Counted from the first letter of the stretch, positions 8,668-19,686 are shown. The stretch: DNA of 64,000 bases from Escherichia whittamii (GCF_014836715.1 NZ_JACSQI010000017.1:1-64000); one strand, 5' to 3'. Program-made: numbers and translations. Notes: generated by a model from the letters alone, not told the origin.

Positions 8668-9720
8668 ATGACAGATATTGCGCAGTTGCTTGGCAAAGAC
8701 GCCGACAACCTTTTACAGCACCGTTGTATGACTATTCCTTCTGACCAGCTTTATCTCCCCGGACATGATTACGTAGACCGCGTGATGATTGACAATAATC
8801 GTCCGCCAGCGGTGTTACGTAATATGCAGACGCTTTACAACACCGGGCGTCTGGCCGGCACAGGATACCTTTCTATTCTGCCGGTTGACCAGGGCGTCGA
8901 GCATTCTGCCGGGGCTTCATTTGCCGCTAACCCGCTCTACTTTGACCCGAAGAACATTGTTGAACTGGCGATCGAAGCGGGATGTAACTGTGTGGCGTCA
9001 ACTTACGGTGTGCTGGCATCGGTATCGCGGCGTTACGCGCACCGCATTCCTTTCCTCGTCAAACTTAATCACAACGAGACGCTAAGTTACCCGAATACCT
9101 ATGATCAAACGTTGTATGCCAGCGTGGAGCAGGCGTTCAATATGGGGGCGGTGGCGGTTGGTGCGACCATCTACTTTGGCTCGGAAGAATCACGTCGTCA
9201 GATTGAAGAAATTTCTGCGGCCTTTGAACGCGCGCATGAGCTGGGCATGGTGACTGTGCTGTGGGCCTATTTGCGTAACTCAGCCTTTAAGAAAGATGGT
9301 GTCGATTACCATGTTTCCGCTGACCTGACCGGCCAGGCGAACCATCTGGCGGCGACCATAGGCGCAGATATCGTCAAACAAAAAATGGCGGAAAATAACG
9401 GCGGCTATAAAGCGATTAATTACGGTTATACCGACGATCGTGTGTACAGCAAGCTGACCAGCGAAAACCCGATTGATCTGGTGCGATACCAGTTAGCCAA
9501 CTGTTATATGGGGCGCGCAGGGCTGATTAACTCCGGTGGTGCAGCAGGCGGTGAAACCGATCTTAGTGATGCGGTGCGTACTGCGGTCATCAATAAACGT
9601 GCGGGCGGAATGGGGCTGATTCTCGGACGTAAAGCGTTCAAGAAATCGATGGCCGACGGTGTAAGACTGATTAACGCCGTGCAGGATGTTTATCTCGATA
9701 AAAAAATTACGATTGCCTGA
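8668..9720 (+). CDS. fbaB: Class I fructose-bisphosphate aldolase FbaB (DhnA type)
   Basis: 350 residues. It cleaves fructose-1,6-bisphosphate to DHAP and glyceraldehyde-3-P by Schiff base chemistry; Lys237 in GADIVKQKM is the family's Schiff-base lysine. It belongs to the archaeal/DhnA class I family, used in gluconeogenic growth. The ATG at 8668 is chosen because GGGAG precedes it and the protein then has the family length; the 46 residues upstream in frame are not protein-like. It is a single-gene unit with its own terminator. Confidence 0.97.
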   Translation: MTDIAQLLGKDADNLLQHRCMTIPSDQLYLPGHDYVDRVMIDNNRPPAVLRNMQTLYNTGRLAGTGYLSILPVDQGVEHSAGASFAANPLYFDPKNIVELAIEAGCNCVASTYGVLASVSRRYAHRIPFLVKLNHNETLSYPNTYDQTLYASVEQAFNMGAVAVGATIYFGSEESRRQIEEISAAFERAHELGMVTVLWAYLRNSAFKKDGVDYHVSADLTGQANHLAATIGADIVKQKMAENNGGYKAINYGYTDDRVYSKLTSENPIDLVRYQLANCYMGRAGLINSGGAAGGETDLSDAVRTAVINKRAGGMGLILGRKAFKKSMADGVRLINAVQDVYLDKKITIA

Positions 9721-9747
9721 TACGCTTCGTACGAACAGCACAGCCCC

Positions 9748-9782
9748 GTAGGCCAGATAAGGCGTTCGCGCCGCATCCGGCA
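9748..9782. repeat. REP element
   Basis: Palindromic REP unit starting GTAGGCCAGATAAGGCG and ending CCGCATCCGGCA, directly after the fbaB coding region. Confidence 0.85.
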
Positions 9783-9805
9783 TAAAACCACGTGCACTTT
9801 GTTAC

Positions 9806-9832
9806 GGCTTCCCCCGGGAGGCCATTTTTTTT
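9806..9832 (+). terminator. Rho-independent terminator of fbaB
   Basis: Stem GGCTTCCC/GGGAGGCC (one G-T wobble) is followed at once by eight T residues at 9825-9832. Confidence 0.8.
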
Positions 9833-9866
9833 GCCTGTCATTCTGGATTAATTTTCATATTGTCGT

Positions 9867-10828
<962 letters not shown>

Positions 10829-10830
10829 CA

Positions 10831-12093
<1,263 letters not shown>

Positions 12094-12105
12094 TAAGGAC
12101 GGTAT

Positions 12106-12555
12106 ATGACAAAGCTCTTTGTTCGCAGCGGAATCTCTTTTGCCGATCGCAGTGAAGCACTGACCCATATCGGCAATGAAATGGTCGCGCAAGACGTAGT
12201 TCATGACTCCTGGCCGCAGGCATTAATTGCCAGAGAGGCGGAATTTCCCACCGGGATATTGCTCGAGCAGCACGCTATCGCCATACCGCACTGTGAGGCG
12301 ATTCACGCCAAATCGTCAGCCATTTATCTGTTAAGACCGGCGAATAAAATTAAGTTTCAGCAAGCTGATGATGATAACGACGTGGCGGTGTCGTTGATTA
12401 TCGCGCTGATTGTCGAAAATCCGCAGCAGCAACTGAGGCTTTTGCGGTGCTTATTTGGCAAGTTGCAGCAGCCCGATGTCGTTGAAACGCTAATCACCAT
12501 TTCTGAAGCGCAATTAAAGGAATATTTTACACAGCATATTTTATATTCCGAATAA
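12106..12555 (+). CDS. gatA: Galactitol PTS enzyme IIA, GatA
   Basis: A 149-residue EIIA of the fructose/mannitol type. His62 in IAIPHCEAIHA is the phospho-acceptor that receives phosphate from HPr and passes it to GatB. Part of the separate-subunit galactitol transporter GatABC; 12 bp after gatZ. Confidence 0.96.
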   Translation: MTKLFVRSGISFADRSEALTHIGNEMVAQDVVHDSWPQALIAREAEFPTGILLEQHAIAIPHCEAIHAKSSAIYLLRPANKIKFQQADDDNDVAVSLIIALIVENPQQQLRLLRCLFGKLQQPDVVETLITISEAQLKEYFTQHILYSE

Positions 12556-12589
12556 CCAAACACCTCTGTACCAATAAAAAGGATTGATT

Positions 12590-12874
12590 ATGAAACGCAA
12601 GATAATTGTCGCTTGCGGAGGCGCGGTTGCGACCTCTACGATGGCGGCGGAAGAAATTAAAGAGTTGTGTCATAGCCATAATATCCCCGTTGAATTAATC
12701 CAGTGTCGGGTTAATGAAATAGAAACCTATATGGATGGTGTACATCTTATTTGTACTACCGCCAGAGTTGACCGCAGTTTTGGCGATATTCCGTTAGTTC
12801 ACGGTATGCCTTTTGTTTCTGGTGTAGGTATCGAAGCATTACAAAATAAGATTCTGACAATTTTACAGGGGTGA
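12590..12874 (+). CDS. gatB: Galactitol PTS enzyme IIB, GatB
   Basis: A 94-residue lactose/cellobiose-fold EIIB. Cys9 in [11 protein letters not shown] is the phosphorylated cysteine, in the P-loop [11 protein letters not shown]. The ATG at 12590 is used, with AAAGGA about six bases upstream; the frame opens two codons earlier at an ATT-proximal start that fits less well. Followed by gatC after three bases. Confidence 0.96.
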   Translation: MKRKIIVACGGAVATSTMAAEEIKELCHSHNIPVELIQCRVNEIETYMDGVHLICTTARVDRSFGDIPLVHGMPFVSGVGIEALQNKILTILQG

Positions 12875-12877
12875 TCT

Positions 12878-14233
12878 ATGTTTTCAGAAGTCATGCGTTA
12901 TATCCTCGACCTCGGCCCCACGGTCATGTTGCCGATTGTTATTATCATATTTTCCAAAATATTAGGCATGAAGTCTGGTGACTGCTTTAAAGCCGGACTG
13001 CATATCGGGATTGGCTTTGTTGGCATCGGTCTGGTTATTGGTTTGATGCTCGATTCTATCGGTCCGGCGGCAAAAGCGATGGCGGAAAATTTCGACTTAA
13101 ATCTCCATGTGGTGGATGTCGGCTGGCCGGGGTCTTCACCAATGACCTGGGCATCGCAAATTGCGCTGGTGGCGATTCCGATTGCGATTCTGGTTAACGT
13201 GGCAATGTTGCTCACGCGTATGACGCGGGTGGTGAATGTCGATATCTGGAATATCTGGCATATGACCTTCACCGGTGCGTTGCTGCATCTTGCGACCGGT
13301 TCATGGATGATTGGGATCGCGGGCGTGGTGATTCACGCGGCATTTGTTTATAAACTCGGCGACTGGTTTGCCCGTGATACCCGTGATTTCTTTGAACTGG
13401 AAGGTATTGCCATTCCGCATGGTACGTCGGCGTATATGGGGCCGATAGCGGTGGTGGTCGATGCCATCATTGAAAAAATCCCTGGCGTTAACCAGATTAA
13501 ATTCAGTGCTGATGATATCCAGCGCAAATTTGGTCCCTTTGGTGAACCTGTCACCGTGGGGTTTGTGATGGGGCTGATCATCGGCATTCTCGCAGGTTAC
13601 GACGTCAAAGGCGTATTGCAACTGGCAGTAAAAACGGCGGCCGTTATGTTGCTGATGCCTCGAGTGATCAAGCCTATTATGGATGGCTTAACGCCTATTG
13701 CGAAGCAGGCACGCAGCCGTTTGCAGGCGAAGTTCGGCGGTCAGGAGTTTCTGATTGGTCTGGATCCGGCATTGCTGTTGGGGCATACGGCGGTGGTGTC
13801 GGCAAGCCTGATTTTTATCCCGCTCACCATTCTGATTGCGGTATGTGTTCCGGGTAATCAGGTGTTGCCGTTTGGTGACCTTGCAACCATTGGCTTCTTT
13901 GTGGCAATGGCGGTAGCGGTGCATCGTGGAAACCTGTTCCGCACCTTAATTTCTGGCGTCATCATAATGAGTATCACCCTGTGGATTGCGACGCAAACAA
14001 TTGGTCTGCACACGCAACTGGCTGCCAATGCTGGCGCATTAAAAGCCGGAGGCATGGTGGCTTCGATGGATCAGGGCGGTTCACCCATTACCTGGTTATT
14101 GATTCAGGTTTTCTCACCGCAAAATATTCCCGGTTTCATTATTATCGGTGCCATTTATCTCACCGGTATTTTCATGACCTGGCGTAGAGCACGTGGTTTT
14201 ATCAAACAAGAGAAAACTGCTCTCGCAGAATAA
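12878..14233 (+). CDS. gatC: Galactitol PTS enzyme IIC, GatC
   Basis: A 451-residue integral membrane permease that imports galactitol and, with GatB, phosphorylates it to galactitol-1-phosphate. It shows about ten hydrophobic segments and the family stretch GIAIPHGTSAYMGP. The gene is uninterrupted. Followed by a short hairpin region and gatD. Confidence 0.96.
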   Translation: MFSEVMRYILDLGPTVMLPIVIIIFSKILGMKSGDCFKAGLHIGIGFVGIGLVIGLMLDSIGPAAKAMAENFDLNLHVVDVGWPGSSPMTWASQIALVAIPIAILVNVAMLLTRMTRVVNVDIWNIWHMTFTGALLHLATGSWMIGIAGVVIHAAFVYKLGDWFARDTRDFFELEGIAIPHGTSAYMGPIAVVVDAIIEKIPGVNQIKFSADDIQRKFGPFGEPVTVGFVMGLIIGILAGYDVKGVLQLAVKTAAVMLLMPRVIKPIMDGLTPIAKQARSRLQAKFGGQEFLIGLDPALLLGHTAVVSASLIFIPLTILIAVCVPGNQVLPFGDLATIGFFVAMAVAVHRGNLFRTLISGVIIMSITLWIATQTIGLHTQLAANAGALKAGGMVASMDQGGSPITWLLIQVFSPQNIPGFIIIGAIYLTGIFMTWRRARGFIKQEKTALAE

Positions 14234-14244
14234 TTTATACCTGA

Positions 14245-14261
14245 GGGGGAGAATATCCCCC
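14245..14261 (+). other. Intercistronic hairpin between gatC and gatD
   Basis: GGGGGA pairs with TCCCCC across a five-base loop, with no T-run. It may protect the upstream mRNA or lower read-through into gatD. Confidence 0.5.
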
Positions 14262-14281
14262 TTAACCAATCTGGAGCTTTT

Positions 14282-15322
14282 ATGAAATCAGTTGTTAATG
14301 ATACTGATGGTATCGTGCAAGTTGAAGAGCGAGTCATGCCTGAAATTAATCATCAGGACGAGGTGCGGGTAAAAATTGCCAGCTCGGGGATATGTGGTTC
14401 CGACTTGCCCAGAATATTTAAAAATGGTGCCCATTATTATCCAATAACGTTAGGCCATGAATTTAGCGGATATATCGATGCGGTGGGGACCGATGTTAAT
14501 GATTTACAACCTGGCGATGCAGTTGCCTGTGTGCCGTTATTACCTTGTTTTCATTGCCCGGAGTGCCTGAAAGGCTATTATTCCCAGTGTGCGAAATATG
14601 ATTTTATTGGTTCGCGACGTGATGGCGGATTTTCCGAATATATTGTCCTTAAGCGAAACAATGTCTTTGCACTACCTGCGGATATGCCTATTGAGGATGG
14701 CGCTTTTATTGAACCGATTACCGTTGGCCTGCATGCGTTCCATTTAGCGCAAGGATGTGAGAATAAAAACGTTATTATTATTGGTGCCGGAACCATCGGC
14801 CTGCTTGCGATCCAGTGCGCAGTCGCGCTGGGGGCAAAGAGCGTGACGGCTATCGACATTAGCCCAGAAAAACTGGCACTGGCAAAATCCTTCGGCGCTA
14901 CGCAAACATTTAACAGTAGCGAAATGAGCGCGCCGCAAATGCAGGCCGTTTTACGCGAACTGCGCTTCAACCAGCTTATTCTCGAGACAGCGGGCGTACC
15001 GCAAACCGTCGAACTGGGGGTGGAAATCGCCGGGCCTCACGCACAACTGGCGCTGGTGGGAACGTTACATCAGGATCTGCATTTAACATCAGCGACATTT
15101 GGCAAAATATTGCGTAAAGAGCTGACGGTTATCGGTAGCTGGATGAATTACTCAAGCCCGTGGCCTGGGCAGGAATGGGAAACGGCGAGCCGGTTGCTGA
15201 CAGAACGAAAGTTAAGCCTGGAGCCGTTAATCGCTCACCGTGGAAGCTTTGAAAGCTTCGCCCAGGCGGTGCGTGACATCGCTCGCAATACCATGTCGGG
15301 TAAAGTGTTACTCATTCCCTGA
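14282..15322 (+). CDS. gatD: Galactitol-1-phosphate 5-dehydrogenase GatD
   Basis: A 346-residue zinc-dependent medium-chain dehydrogenase that oxidises galactitol-1-phosphate to tagatose-6-phosphate with NAD. Visible are catalytic zinc ligands Cys38 (GICGSD) and His59-Glu60 (LGHEFSG), the structural-zinc cysteines in CFHCPECLKGYYSQC, and the Rossmann motif GAGTIGLLAIQ. It is the last structural gene of the gat operon and is preceded by GGAG. Confidence 0.96.
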   Translation: MKSVVNDTDGIVQVEERVMPEINHQDEVRVKIASSGICGSDLPRIFKNGAHYYPITLGHEFSGYIDAVGTDVNDLQPGDAVACVPLLPCFHCPECLKGYYSQCAKYDFIGSRRDGGFSEYIVLKRNNVFALPADMPIEDGAFIEPITVGLHAFHLAQGCENKNVIIIGAGTIGLLAIQCAVALGAKSVTAIDISPEKLALAKSFGATQTFNSSEMSAPQMQAVLRELRFNQLILETAGVPQTVELGVEIAGPHAQLALVGTLHQDLHLTSATFGKILRKELTVIGSWMNYSSPWPGQEWETASRLLTERKLSLEPLIAHRGSFESFAQAVRDIARNTMSGKVLLIP

Positions 15323-15327
15323 AACCG

Positions 15328-15350
15328 CGGGCCAGTGTGATGCTGGCCCG
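15328..15350 (+). terminator. Hairpin at the end of the gat operon
   Basis: A perfect 8 bp stem CGGGCCAG/CTGGCCCG with a 7-base loop lies just after the gatD stop. No T-run follows, so it is a transcript-end or mRNA-stabilising hairpin rather than a textbook terminator. Confidence 0.5.
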
Positions 15351-15427
15351 GTATTGTGCAAAACAGATCATTCACCAATGGTCCCCCTTCGTTTACACTA
15401 GTCACAATTGAATATGGGTAAATGACG

Positions 15428-16201
15428 ATGAATTCATTCGAGCGAAGGAATAAGATCATCCAATTAGTGAATGAACAGGGAACCGTGCTTGTTCAGGATC
15501 TGGCGGGAATATTTGCTGCATCGGAAGCGACAATTCGAGCCGATTTGCGCTTTCTCGAACAAAAAGGCGTGGTAACGCGCTTTCATGGCGGTGCGGCGAA
15601 AATAATGTCCGGTAATAGTGAAACCGAGACGCAGGAAATCGGATTTAAAGAGCGATTTCAGTTAGCCAGCGCACCGAAAAACAGAATTGCGCAGGCGGCA
15701 GTAAAAATGATCCACGAAGGAATGACGGTTATCCTCGATAGCGGAAGTACGACAATGCTTATCGCTGAAGGGTTAATGACGGCTAAAAATATCACGGTGA
15801 TCACCAATAGCCTTCCTGCTGCATTTGCCCTGTCTGAAAATAAAGACATCACTTTGGTCGTTTGTGGTGGTACGGTGCGCCATAAAACGCGATCTATGCA
15901 TGGATCTATTGCTGAACGTTCCCTGCAGGATATTAATGCGGATTTAATGTTTGTGGGTGCTGATGGGATTGATGCAGTTAATGGCATTACAACATTTAAT
16001 GAAGGTTATTCCATTAGCGGTGCTATGGTAACAGCGGCGAATAAAGTTATTGCCGTTCTCGACTCAACAAAATTTAACCGTCGTGGATTTAATCAGGTAC
16101 TACCGATCGAAAAAATCGATATTATTATTACCGATGATGCGGTGTCAGAAGTCGATAAAATGGCATTGCAGAAAACGCGGGTGAAATTAATTACGGTGTA
16201 G
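15428..16201 (+). CDS. gatR: GatR, DeoR-family repressor of the gat operon
   Basis: A 257-residue DeoR-type regulator. It has an N-terminal helix-turn-helix (LVQDLAGIFAASEATIRADL, about 20-39, then RFLEQKGVVTRFHGG) and a C-terminal sugar-phosphate-binding domain with the family segments VILDSGSTT and VGADGID. The ATG at 15428 fits the GGGT upstream better than that at 15422. The gene is intact here, whereas in K-12 it is interrupted by an IS3, making gat constitutive; this strain should regulate gat by inducer. It sits 105 bp after gatD, with TTTACA near 15391 as a possible -35. Confidence 0.95.
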   Translation: MNSFERRNKIIQLVNEQGTVLVQDLAGIFAASEATIRADLRFLEQKGVVTRFHGGAAKIMSGNSETETQEIGFKERFQLASAPKNRIAQAAVKMIHEGMTVILDSGSTTMLIAEGLMTAKNITVITNSLPAAFALSENKDITLVVCGGTVRHKTRSMHGSIAERSLQDINADLMFVGADGIDAVNGITTFNEGYSISGAMVTAANKVIAVLDSTKFNRRGFNQVLPIEKIDIIITDDAVSEVDKMALQKTRVKLITV

Positions 16202-16219
16202 CACTCATCTGTTTAGTTT

Positions 16220-16254
16220 GTAGGCCGGATAAGGTGTTTACACCGCATCCGGCA
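16220..16254. repeat. REP element
   Basis: GTAGGCCGGATAAGGTG ... CACCGCATCCGGCA, a Y-type REP between the convergent genes gatR and yegS. A short CTCTC/GAGAG inverted pair follows at 16262-16282. Confidence 0.85.
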
Positions 16255-16291
16255 GAACTGACTCTCCCTGATTCAAGAGAGAATAATTTGA

Positions 16292-17191
16292 TTAACGCAA
16301 CAGCGGACAATCCGGTGGTAATCGGCAACGCAGCGCCGCCGGAAGTATTTCAATATGAAAGTTTTGCCCACACAACGGTTCGCCATCAAGATTAAAAGTG
16401 ATTTCATGGGGGGCCTGAATATCGAACCACGCCGAAGCGGCTTCGATGATATTCGGGTTATCTTCATCAGATTTTAATGTTGATACGAGGGCAGGAAGAA
16501 TTTCATCTCCGGTGAAAATACGCAGCTGCAACAAACCATCATTAATCAGCGCATTTGGGCACAATTGCTGTCCGCCACCGGCCTGACGTCCGTTGCCAAT
16601 GCCAATAACCAGGGCGTCTCCTTGCCAGTGAAAATTTTCACCACGGATCTCACAACGATCTGGCTGTAACGTGTCCATGCGCATTAATCCGTGAATGATG
16701 TAAGAGACGCCCCCTAGTGCAGCTTTTAACTTCTCCGGTGTTTCGGTGGTGATGCGCGTACCAAACCCGCCCGTTGCCATATTGATAAAACAGGTTTGCC
16801 TGTTAACCTGCGCCATATCAATCGCAATAGCATTACCGGCAATCGCCAGTTTCAATGCTTTATCCAGCGCCTCAGGGATCCCCACGCTGGTGGCGAAATC
16901 ATTCGCTGTACCTAGCGGCAAAATCCCCAAAGCAGGAATGTCATCGCCTTCACACTGAATCAACGCCGTGGAGACTTCATTAATGGTGCCATCGCCACCG
17001 CCTGCTATCACCGTCGCGACACCAAGTTGGCGCGCTTCAGTCACAAAACGCGCCGCATCACCTTTCTCCCAGGTGACCCGTATATGGATGGTTATTCCTT
17101 CTTCACGCAACAGCATAATCGCTTCGCGCAATGTTTCATTGTCAGTACTTTTGCCGTTAAGAATCAGCAAACTGGCGGGAAAATCGGCCAT
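16292..17191 (-). CDS. yegS: YegS, lipid kinase (diacylglycerol-kinase-like)
   Basis: 299 residues, the family length. It has the diacylglycerol/sphingosine kinase signature [17 protein letters not shown] (about 58-74) with the nucleotide-binding GGGDGT, and [15 protein letters not shown] in the second domain. Family members phosphorylate lipids; phosphatidylglycerol kinase activity has been reported for YegS. Physiological role unclear. Single-gene unit, read toward gatR. Confidence 0.94.
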   Translation of the reverse strand: MADFPASLLILNGKSTDNETLREAIMLLREEGITIHIRVTWEKGDAARFVTEARQLGVATVIAGGGDGTINEVSTALIQCEGDDIPALGILPLGTANDFATSVGIPEALDKALKLAIAGNAIAIDMAQVNRQTCFINMATGGFGTRITTETPEKLKAALGGVSYIIHGLMRMDTLQPDRCEIRGENFHWQGDALVIGIGNGRQAGGGQQLCPNALINDGLLQLRIFTGDEILPALVSTLKSDEDNPNIIEAASAWFDIQAPHEITFNLDGEPLCGQNFHIEILPAALRCRLPPDCPLLR

Positions 17192-17278
17192 CGTCGTATG
17201 CCTTTATTATTGATCTTTAGAAAGTGTAGAGCAGAAAAGAGAAGGTGGCGTCAGAACAGGATGAAAGTCGTGGCGCAA

Positions 17279-17305
17279 AAAAAATAAGCCTGCGTAAGGG
17301 AGATT
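17279..17305. other. P2-family phage attachment core (attB-like), unoccupied
   Basis: The 27 bp from AAAAAATAAGCC to GGGAGATT match the P2 att core as I remember it at 25 of 27 positions. K-12 carries a P2 remnant (ogrK region) at this locus. No phage genes flank it here, so the site appears empty. Confidence 0.6.
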
Positions 17306-17365
17306 ACACAGGCTAAGGAGGTGGTTCCTGGTAAAGCTAGCATTTTATGGGTTATGTTTTTCAGC
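17279..17365 (-). ncRNA. cyaR: CyaR small regulatory RNA
   Basis: Recognised by its sequence on the minus strand: it begins GCTGAAAAACATAACCC at 17365, contains the CCACCTCCTTAGCC region used for base pairing, and ends in a CTTACGCAGGC-type terminator hairpin with a T-run at 17284-17279. It is 87 nt as in E. coli. CyaR is an Hfq-dependent riboregulator activated by CRP-cAMP that represses ompX, nadE, luxS and others. The 3' end coincides with a P2-type attachment core. Confidence 0.95.
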
Positions 17366-17371
17366 GAAACG

Positions 17372-17425
17372 GATGATAACCTTAATAAATGCAGCTGTAT
17401 GTGATCGATTTCTAAGAATTTTCTA
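17372..17425 (-). promoter_or_regulatory. cyaR promoter with CRP half site
   Basis: On the minus strand, TATCAT ends seven bases before the CyaR start and fits a -10. AAATCGATCACA further upstream (near 17400-17412) carries a good CRP half site (TCACA), in line with known CRP control. Confidence 0.6.
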
Positions 17426-17449
17426 TCCGGGAAAAATAGTCGAAATTAA

Positions 17450-18811
17450 TCACTTACCGTGCGGATTACGCGTGGTTTCCCCAGAGAAATTGCGCATCAG
17501 TAGCGCATAGTTCAGCTCGAGATCCTGCGGGACCGGGATCCACACAGTATAACCATCGCCCGGTGCAACCGGCATCGCTTCGCCTTTGGCGTTTTCCATA
17601 TGCTCAAGGGTAAAGTTGATGTTGCCCTGTGGAGTCATCAGCTCAAGGCTGTCGCCAACGGAGAATTTGTTTTTAACCGCTACCGCCGCGAGGTCGCCTT
17701 TACGCTCACCGGTAAACTCACCAACAAACTGCTGACGGTCAGAAACGGAATAACCGTATTCGTAGTTCTGATAATCATCATGCGTATGGCGACGCAGGAA
17801 ACCTTCGGTATAGCCGCGATGCGCCAGGCCTTCCAGCGTTTCCAGCAGGCTGGTGTCGAACGGTTTGCCTGCAGCGGCATCATCGATAGCCTTACGATAA
17901 ACCTGCGCGGTGCGTGCACAATAGTAGAAAGATTTGGTGCGGCCTTCGATTTTCAGCGAATGCACGCCCATTTTTGTCAGGCGCTCGACGTGGGCGATGG
18001 CACGCAGATCTTTCGAGTTCATGATGTAAGTGCCGTGTTCGTCTTCAAACGCGGTCATATACTCGCCCGGACGCTGGGCCTCTTCGATCATAAACACTTT
18101 GTCGGTTGGCGCGCCAATACCCAGCGTAGGCTCAACGTTTTGCACCGGAATCGGCTCGTACTTGTGTACGATGTTGCCGACGTCATCTTCTTTGCCTTCC
18201 TGCACGTTGTACTCCCAGCGGCAGGCATTGGTGCAGGTTCCCTGGTTCGGGTCGCGTTTGTTAATGTAGCCCGAGAGCAGGCAGCGGCCGGAGTAGGCCA
18301 TACACAGTGCGCCGTGAACGAAGATTTCGAGCTCCATATCTGGCACCTGATTGCGGATCTCTTCAATCTCTTCCAGTGACAGTTCGCGAGAGAGGATCAC
18401 ACGGGTCAGGCCCATCTGCTGCCAGAATTTTACCGTTGCCCAGTTTACGGCGTTAGCCTGCACGGAAAGATGAATAGGCATCTCCGGGAAGTGCTCACGT
18501 ACCAGCATAATTAGCCCAGGATCGGACATAATCAGCGCATCCGGCCCCATTTCCACAACCGGTTTCAGGTCACGGATAAAGGTTTTCAACTTGGCGTTAT
18601 GTGGTGCAATGTTCACCACGACATAAAACTTTTTCCCCAGTGCGTGGGCTTCATTGATGCCGAGCTGAAGGTTTTCGTGGTTGAATTCGTTGTTGCGCAC
18701 ACGAAGGGAGTAACGCGGTTGGCCCGCATAAACAGCATCTGCGCCATAGGCGAAAGCGTAACGCATATTTTTCAGCGTTCCCGCCGGGGAAAGGAGTTCC
18801 GGTTTAAACAT
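17450..18811 (-). CDS. trhP: TrhP (YegQ), tRNA uridine-34 hydroxylation protein, U32 family
   Basis: A 453-residue peptidase-U32-family protein. In E. coli it makes 5-hydroxyuridine at tRNA position 34 with prephenate as a needed metabolite and uses an Fe-S cluster. It begins with the family segment ELLSPAGTLKNMRYAFAYGA, and the U32 signature EIFVHGALCMAYSGRC is near residue 160, followed by cysteines in GTCTNACRW. The start is clear from the N-terminus and family length. Its own promoter lies upstream between it and the toxin gene. Confidence 0.96.
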   Translation of the reverse strand: MFKPELLSPAGTLKNMRYAFAYGADAVYAGQPRYSLRVRNNEFNHENLQLGINEAHALGKKFYVVVNIAPHNAKLKTFIRDLKPVVEMGPDALIMSDPGLIMLVREHFPEMPIHLSVQANAVNWATVKFWQQMGLTRVILSRELSLEEIEEIRNQVPDMELEIFVHGALCMAYSGRCLLSGYINKRDPNQGTCTNACRWEYNVQEGKEDDVGNIVHKYEPIPVQNVEPTLGIGAPTDKVFMIEEAQRPGEYMTAFEDEHGTYIMNSKDLRAIAHVERLTKMGVHSLKIEGRTKSFYYCARTAQVYRKAIDDAAAGKPFDTSLLETLEGLAHRGYTEGFLRRHTHDDYQNYEYGYSVSDRQQFVGEFTGERKGDLAAVAVKNKFSVGDSLELMTPQGNINFTLEHMENAKGEAMPVAPGDGYTVWIPVPQDLELNYALLMRNFSGETTRNPHGK

Positions 18812-18840
18812 AATTCTCTCGTTCTGATGACAGGTCAGAC

Positions 18841-18861
18841 CCGCTTCACCAGATGAAGCGG
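18841..18861 (-). other. Hairpin in the trhP leader
   Basis: A perfect 8 bp stem CCGCTTCA/TGAAGCGG with a five-base loop lies between the trhP promoter and start codon. A second short GGGG/CCCC pair adjoins it at 18865-18878. It could end transcripts arriving from the toxin-antitoxin operon or structure the trhP leader. Confidence 0.45.
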
Positions 18862-18892
18862 TTAGGGGAGTGTCCCCACTTTAAGGGCGGGC

Positions 18893-18898
18893 ATTGTA
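18893..18898 (-). promoter_or_regulatory. Putative -10 of trhP
   Basis: TACAAT on the minus strand, preceded by GCGC and a weak -35, about 82 bp upstream of the trhP start. Confidence 0.5.
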
Positions 18899-18913
18899 GC
18901 GCAATCGGTGGGT

Positions 18914-19210
18914 TTAGCTCCAGTGCAAATGTCTGGTAGCGTCCTGGTTTTGGTTAAGGATGCGAATGACGATAATTTCCCTTGGTGATTGCAGGAAATA
19001 AATGAGGTGGCGTTCAAAAGGAAGAACAAAAATGCCTTCGCCTAATTCAGGTCTGGGAGTACCTATATTATTGTTACTCAGAATCTGGAGAACTTCTGAA
19101 AGATGTTCAACATATTTGTCGGCTTGTGGTTCGCCGAAATGGTGATAACTGTAATACCAGATGCCTTCTAAATCCTCGTTGGCTTTTGGCATGAGCTTAA
19201 TAATACGCAC
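18914..19210 (-). CDS. ParE/RelE-superfamily toxin
   Basis: A 98-residue protein of the ParE type: N-terminal helices (PKANEDLEGIWYYSYHHFGEPQADKYVEHL), then a beta region with GIFVLPFERHLIYFLQ and the C-terminal IIVIRILNQNQDATRHL, all typical of the family. ParE toxins poison DNA gyrase, while RelE toxins cleave mRNA; the family alone does not decide which. It starts at a GTG (19208-19210) one base after the antitoxin stop, so it is coupled to it. It occupies the place where K-12 has a P2 remnant. Confidence 0.85.
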   Translation of the reverse strand: MRIIKLMPKANEDLEGIWYYSYHHFGEPQADKYVEHLSEVLQILSNNNIGTPRPELGEGIFVLPFERHLIYFLQSPREIIVIRILNQNQDATRHLHWS

Positions 19211-19211
19211 A

Positions 19212-19463
19212 TTATTTCCTTATCCCTGCTTTCACCTTCCGTAAAAACGCATCCTTTTCCCACGGCTGGGCTTCACCACTATTCAACCCTTCCGCAAGCA
19301 TGTCACGTAACGCTTGCAGGCGAGACTCTGCTTGTTTTTCTCGAAGTAAGCGCAGTGACTCACGGATCACTTCGCTTTGGGTGCGATAGTCGCCGGATTC
19401 AATCAAGGACTCGATAAATTCGCGCAGCTCATCGCCAAGATCAACCGTCATCGTTCTGGCCAT
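19212..19463 (-). CDS. ParD-like antitoxin (ribbon-helix-helix)
   Basis: An 83-residue protein. The N-terminal ribbon-helix-helix domain (MARTMTVDLGDELREFIESL, then SGDYRTQSEVIRESLRLL) binds DNA, and the C-terminal part should wrap the toxin. This is the CC2985/ParD family. It is the first gene of a two-gene operon with the ParE-like toxin. A GTAAG-N7-CTTAC palindrome just upstream (19478-19494) is a likely autoregulatory operator. Confidence 0.87.
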   Translation of the reverse strand: MARTMTVDLGDELREFIESLIESGDYRTQSEVIRESLRLLREKQAESRLQALRDMLAEGLNSGEAQPWEKDAFLRKVKAGIRK

Positions 19464-19477
19464 GTTTATGCTCTCTT

Positions 19478-19494
19478 GTAAGTAAAAGTCTTAC
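19478..19494. promoter_or_regulatory. Candidate ParD operator
   Basis: Inverted repeat GTAAG-N7-CTTAC, 15 bp upstream of the antitoxin start and overlapping the expected promoter. Confidence 0.45.
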
Positions 19495-19577
19495 GTCAGT
19501 GTATGTCATAAACCGGGGAGCGTCACGCAAAGTATTAGAAGATATTTTGCCATATGAACATGTTCAGGAGGATAAGG

Positions 19578-19664
19578 ATGGGGAATGTCAAACAAAGAGA
19601 GCACAATGAGTGCTTGCCTGTGCCTACTATTTTAACGGCGCAGATTAATCCTGAAAATCAATAA
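19578..19664 (+). CDS. Possible 28-residue small protein
   Basis: An ATG at 19578 opens 28 codons (MGNVKQREHNECLPV..., ending NPENQ) closed by TAA. A strong Shine-Dalgarno AGGAGG lies at 19567-19572, correctly spaced. The rest of the 255 bp between the antitoxin and yegP is non-coding. The peptide is hydrophilic with one cysteine and no membrane segment. I do not recognise it; chance is possible. Confidence 0.3.
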   Translation: MGNVKQREHNECLPVPTILTAQINPENQ

Positions 19665-19686
19665 GTCAGTGTTTATTGGAAATAAA

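Noticed and set aside
12878..14233. gatC broken as in some laboratory strains
   Set aside because: The frame is open through all 451 codons.
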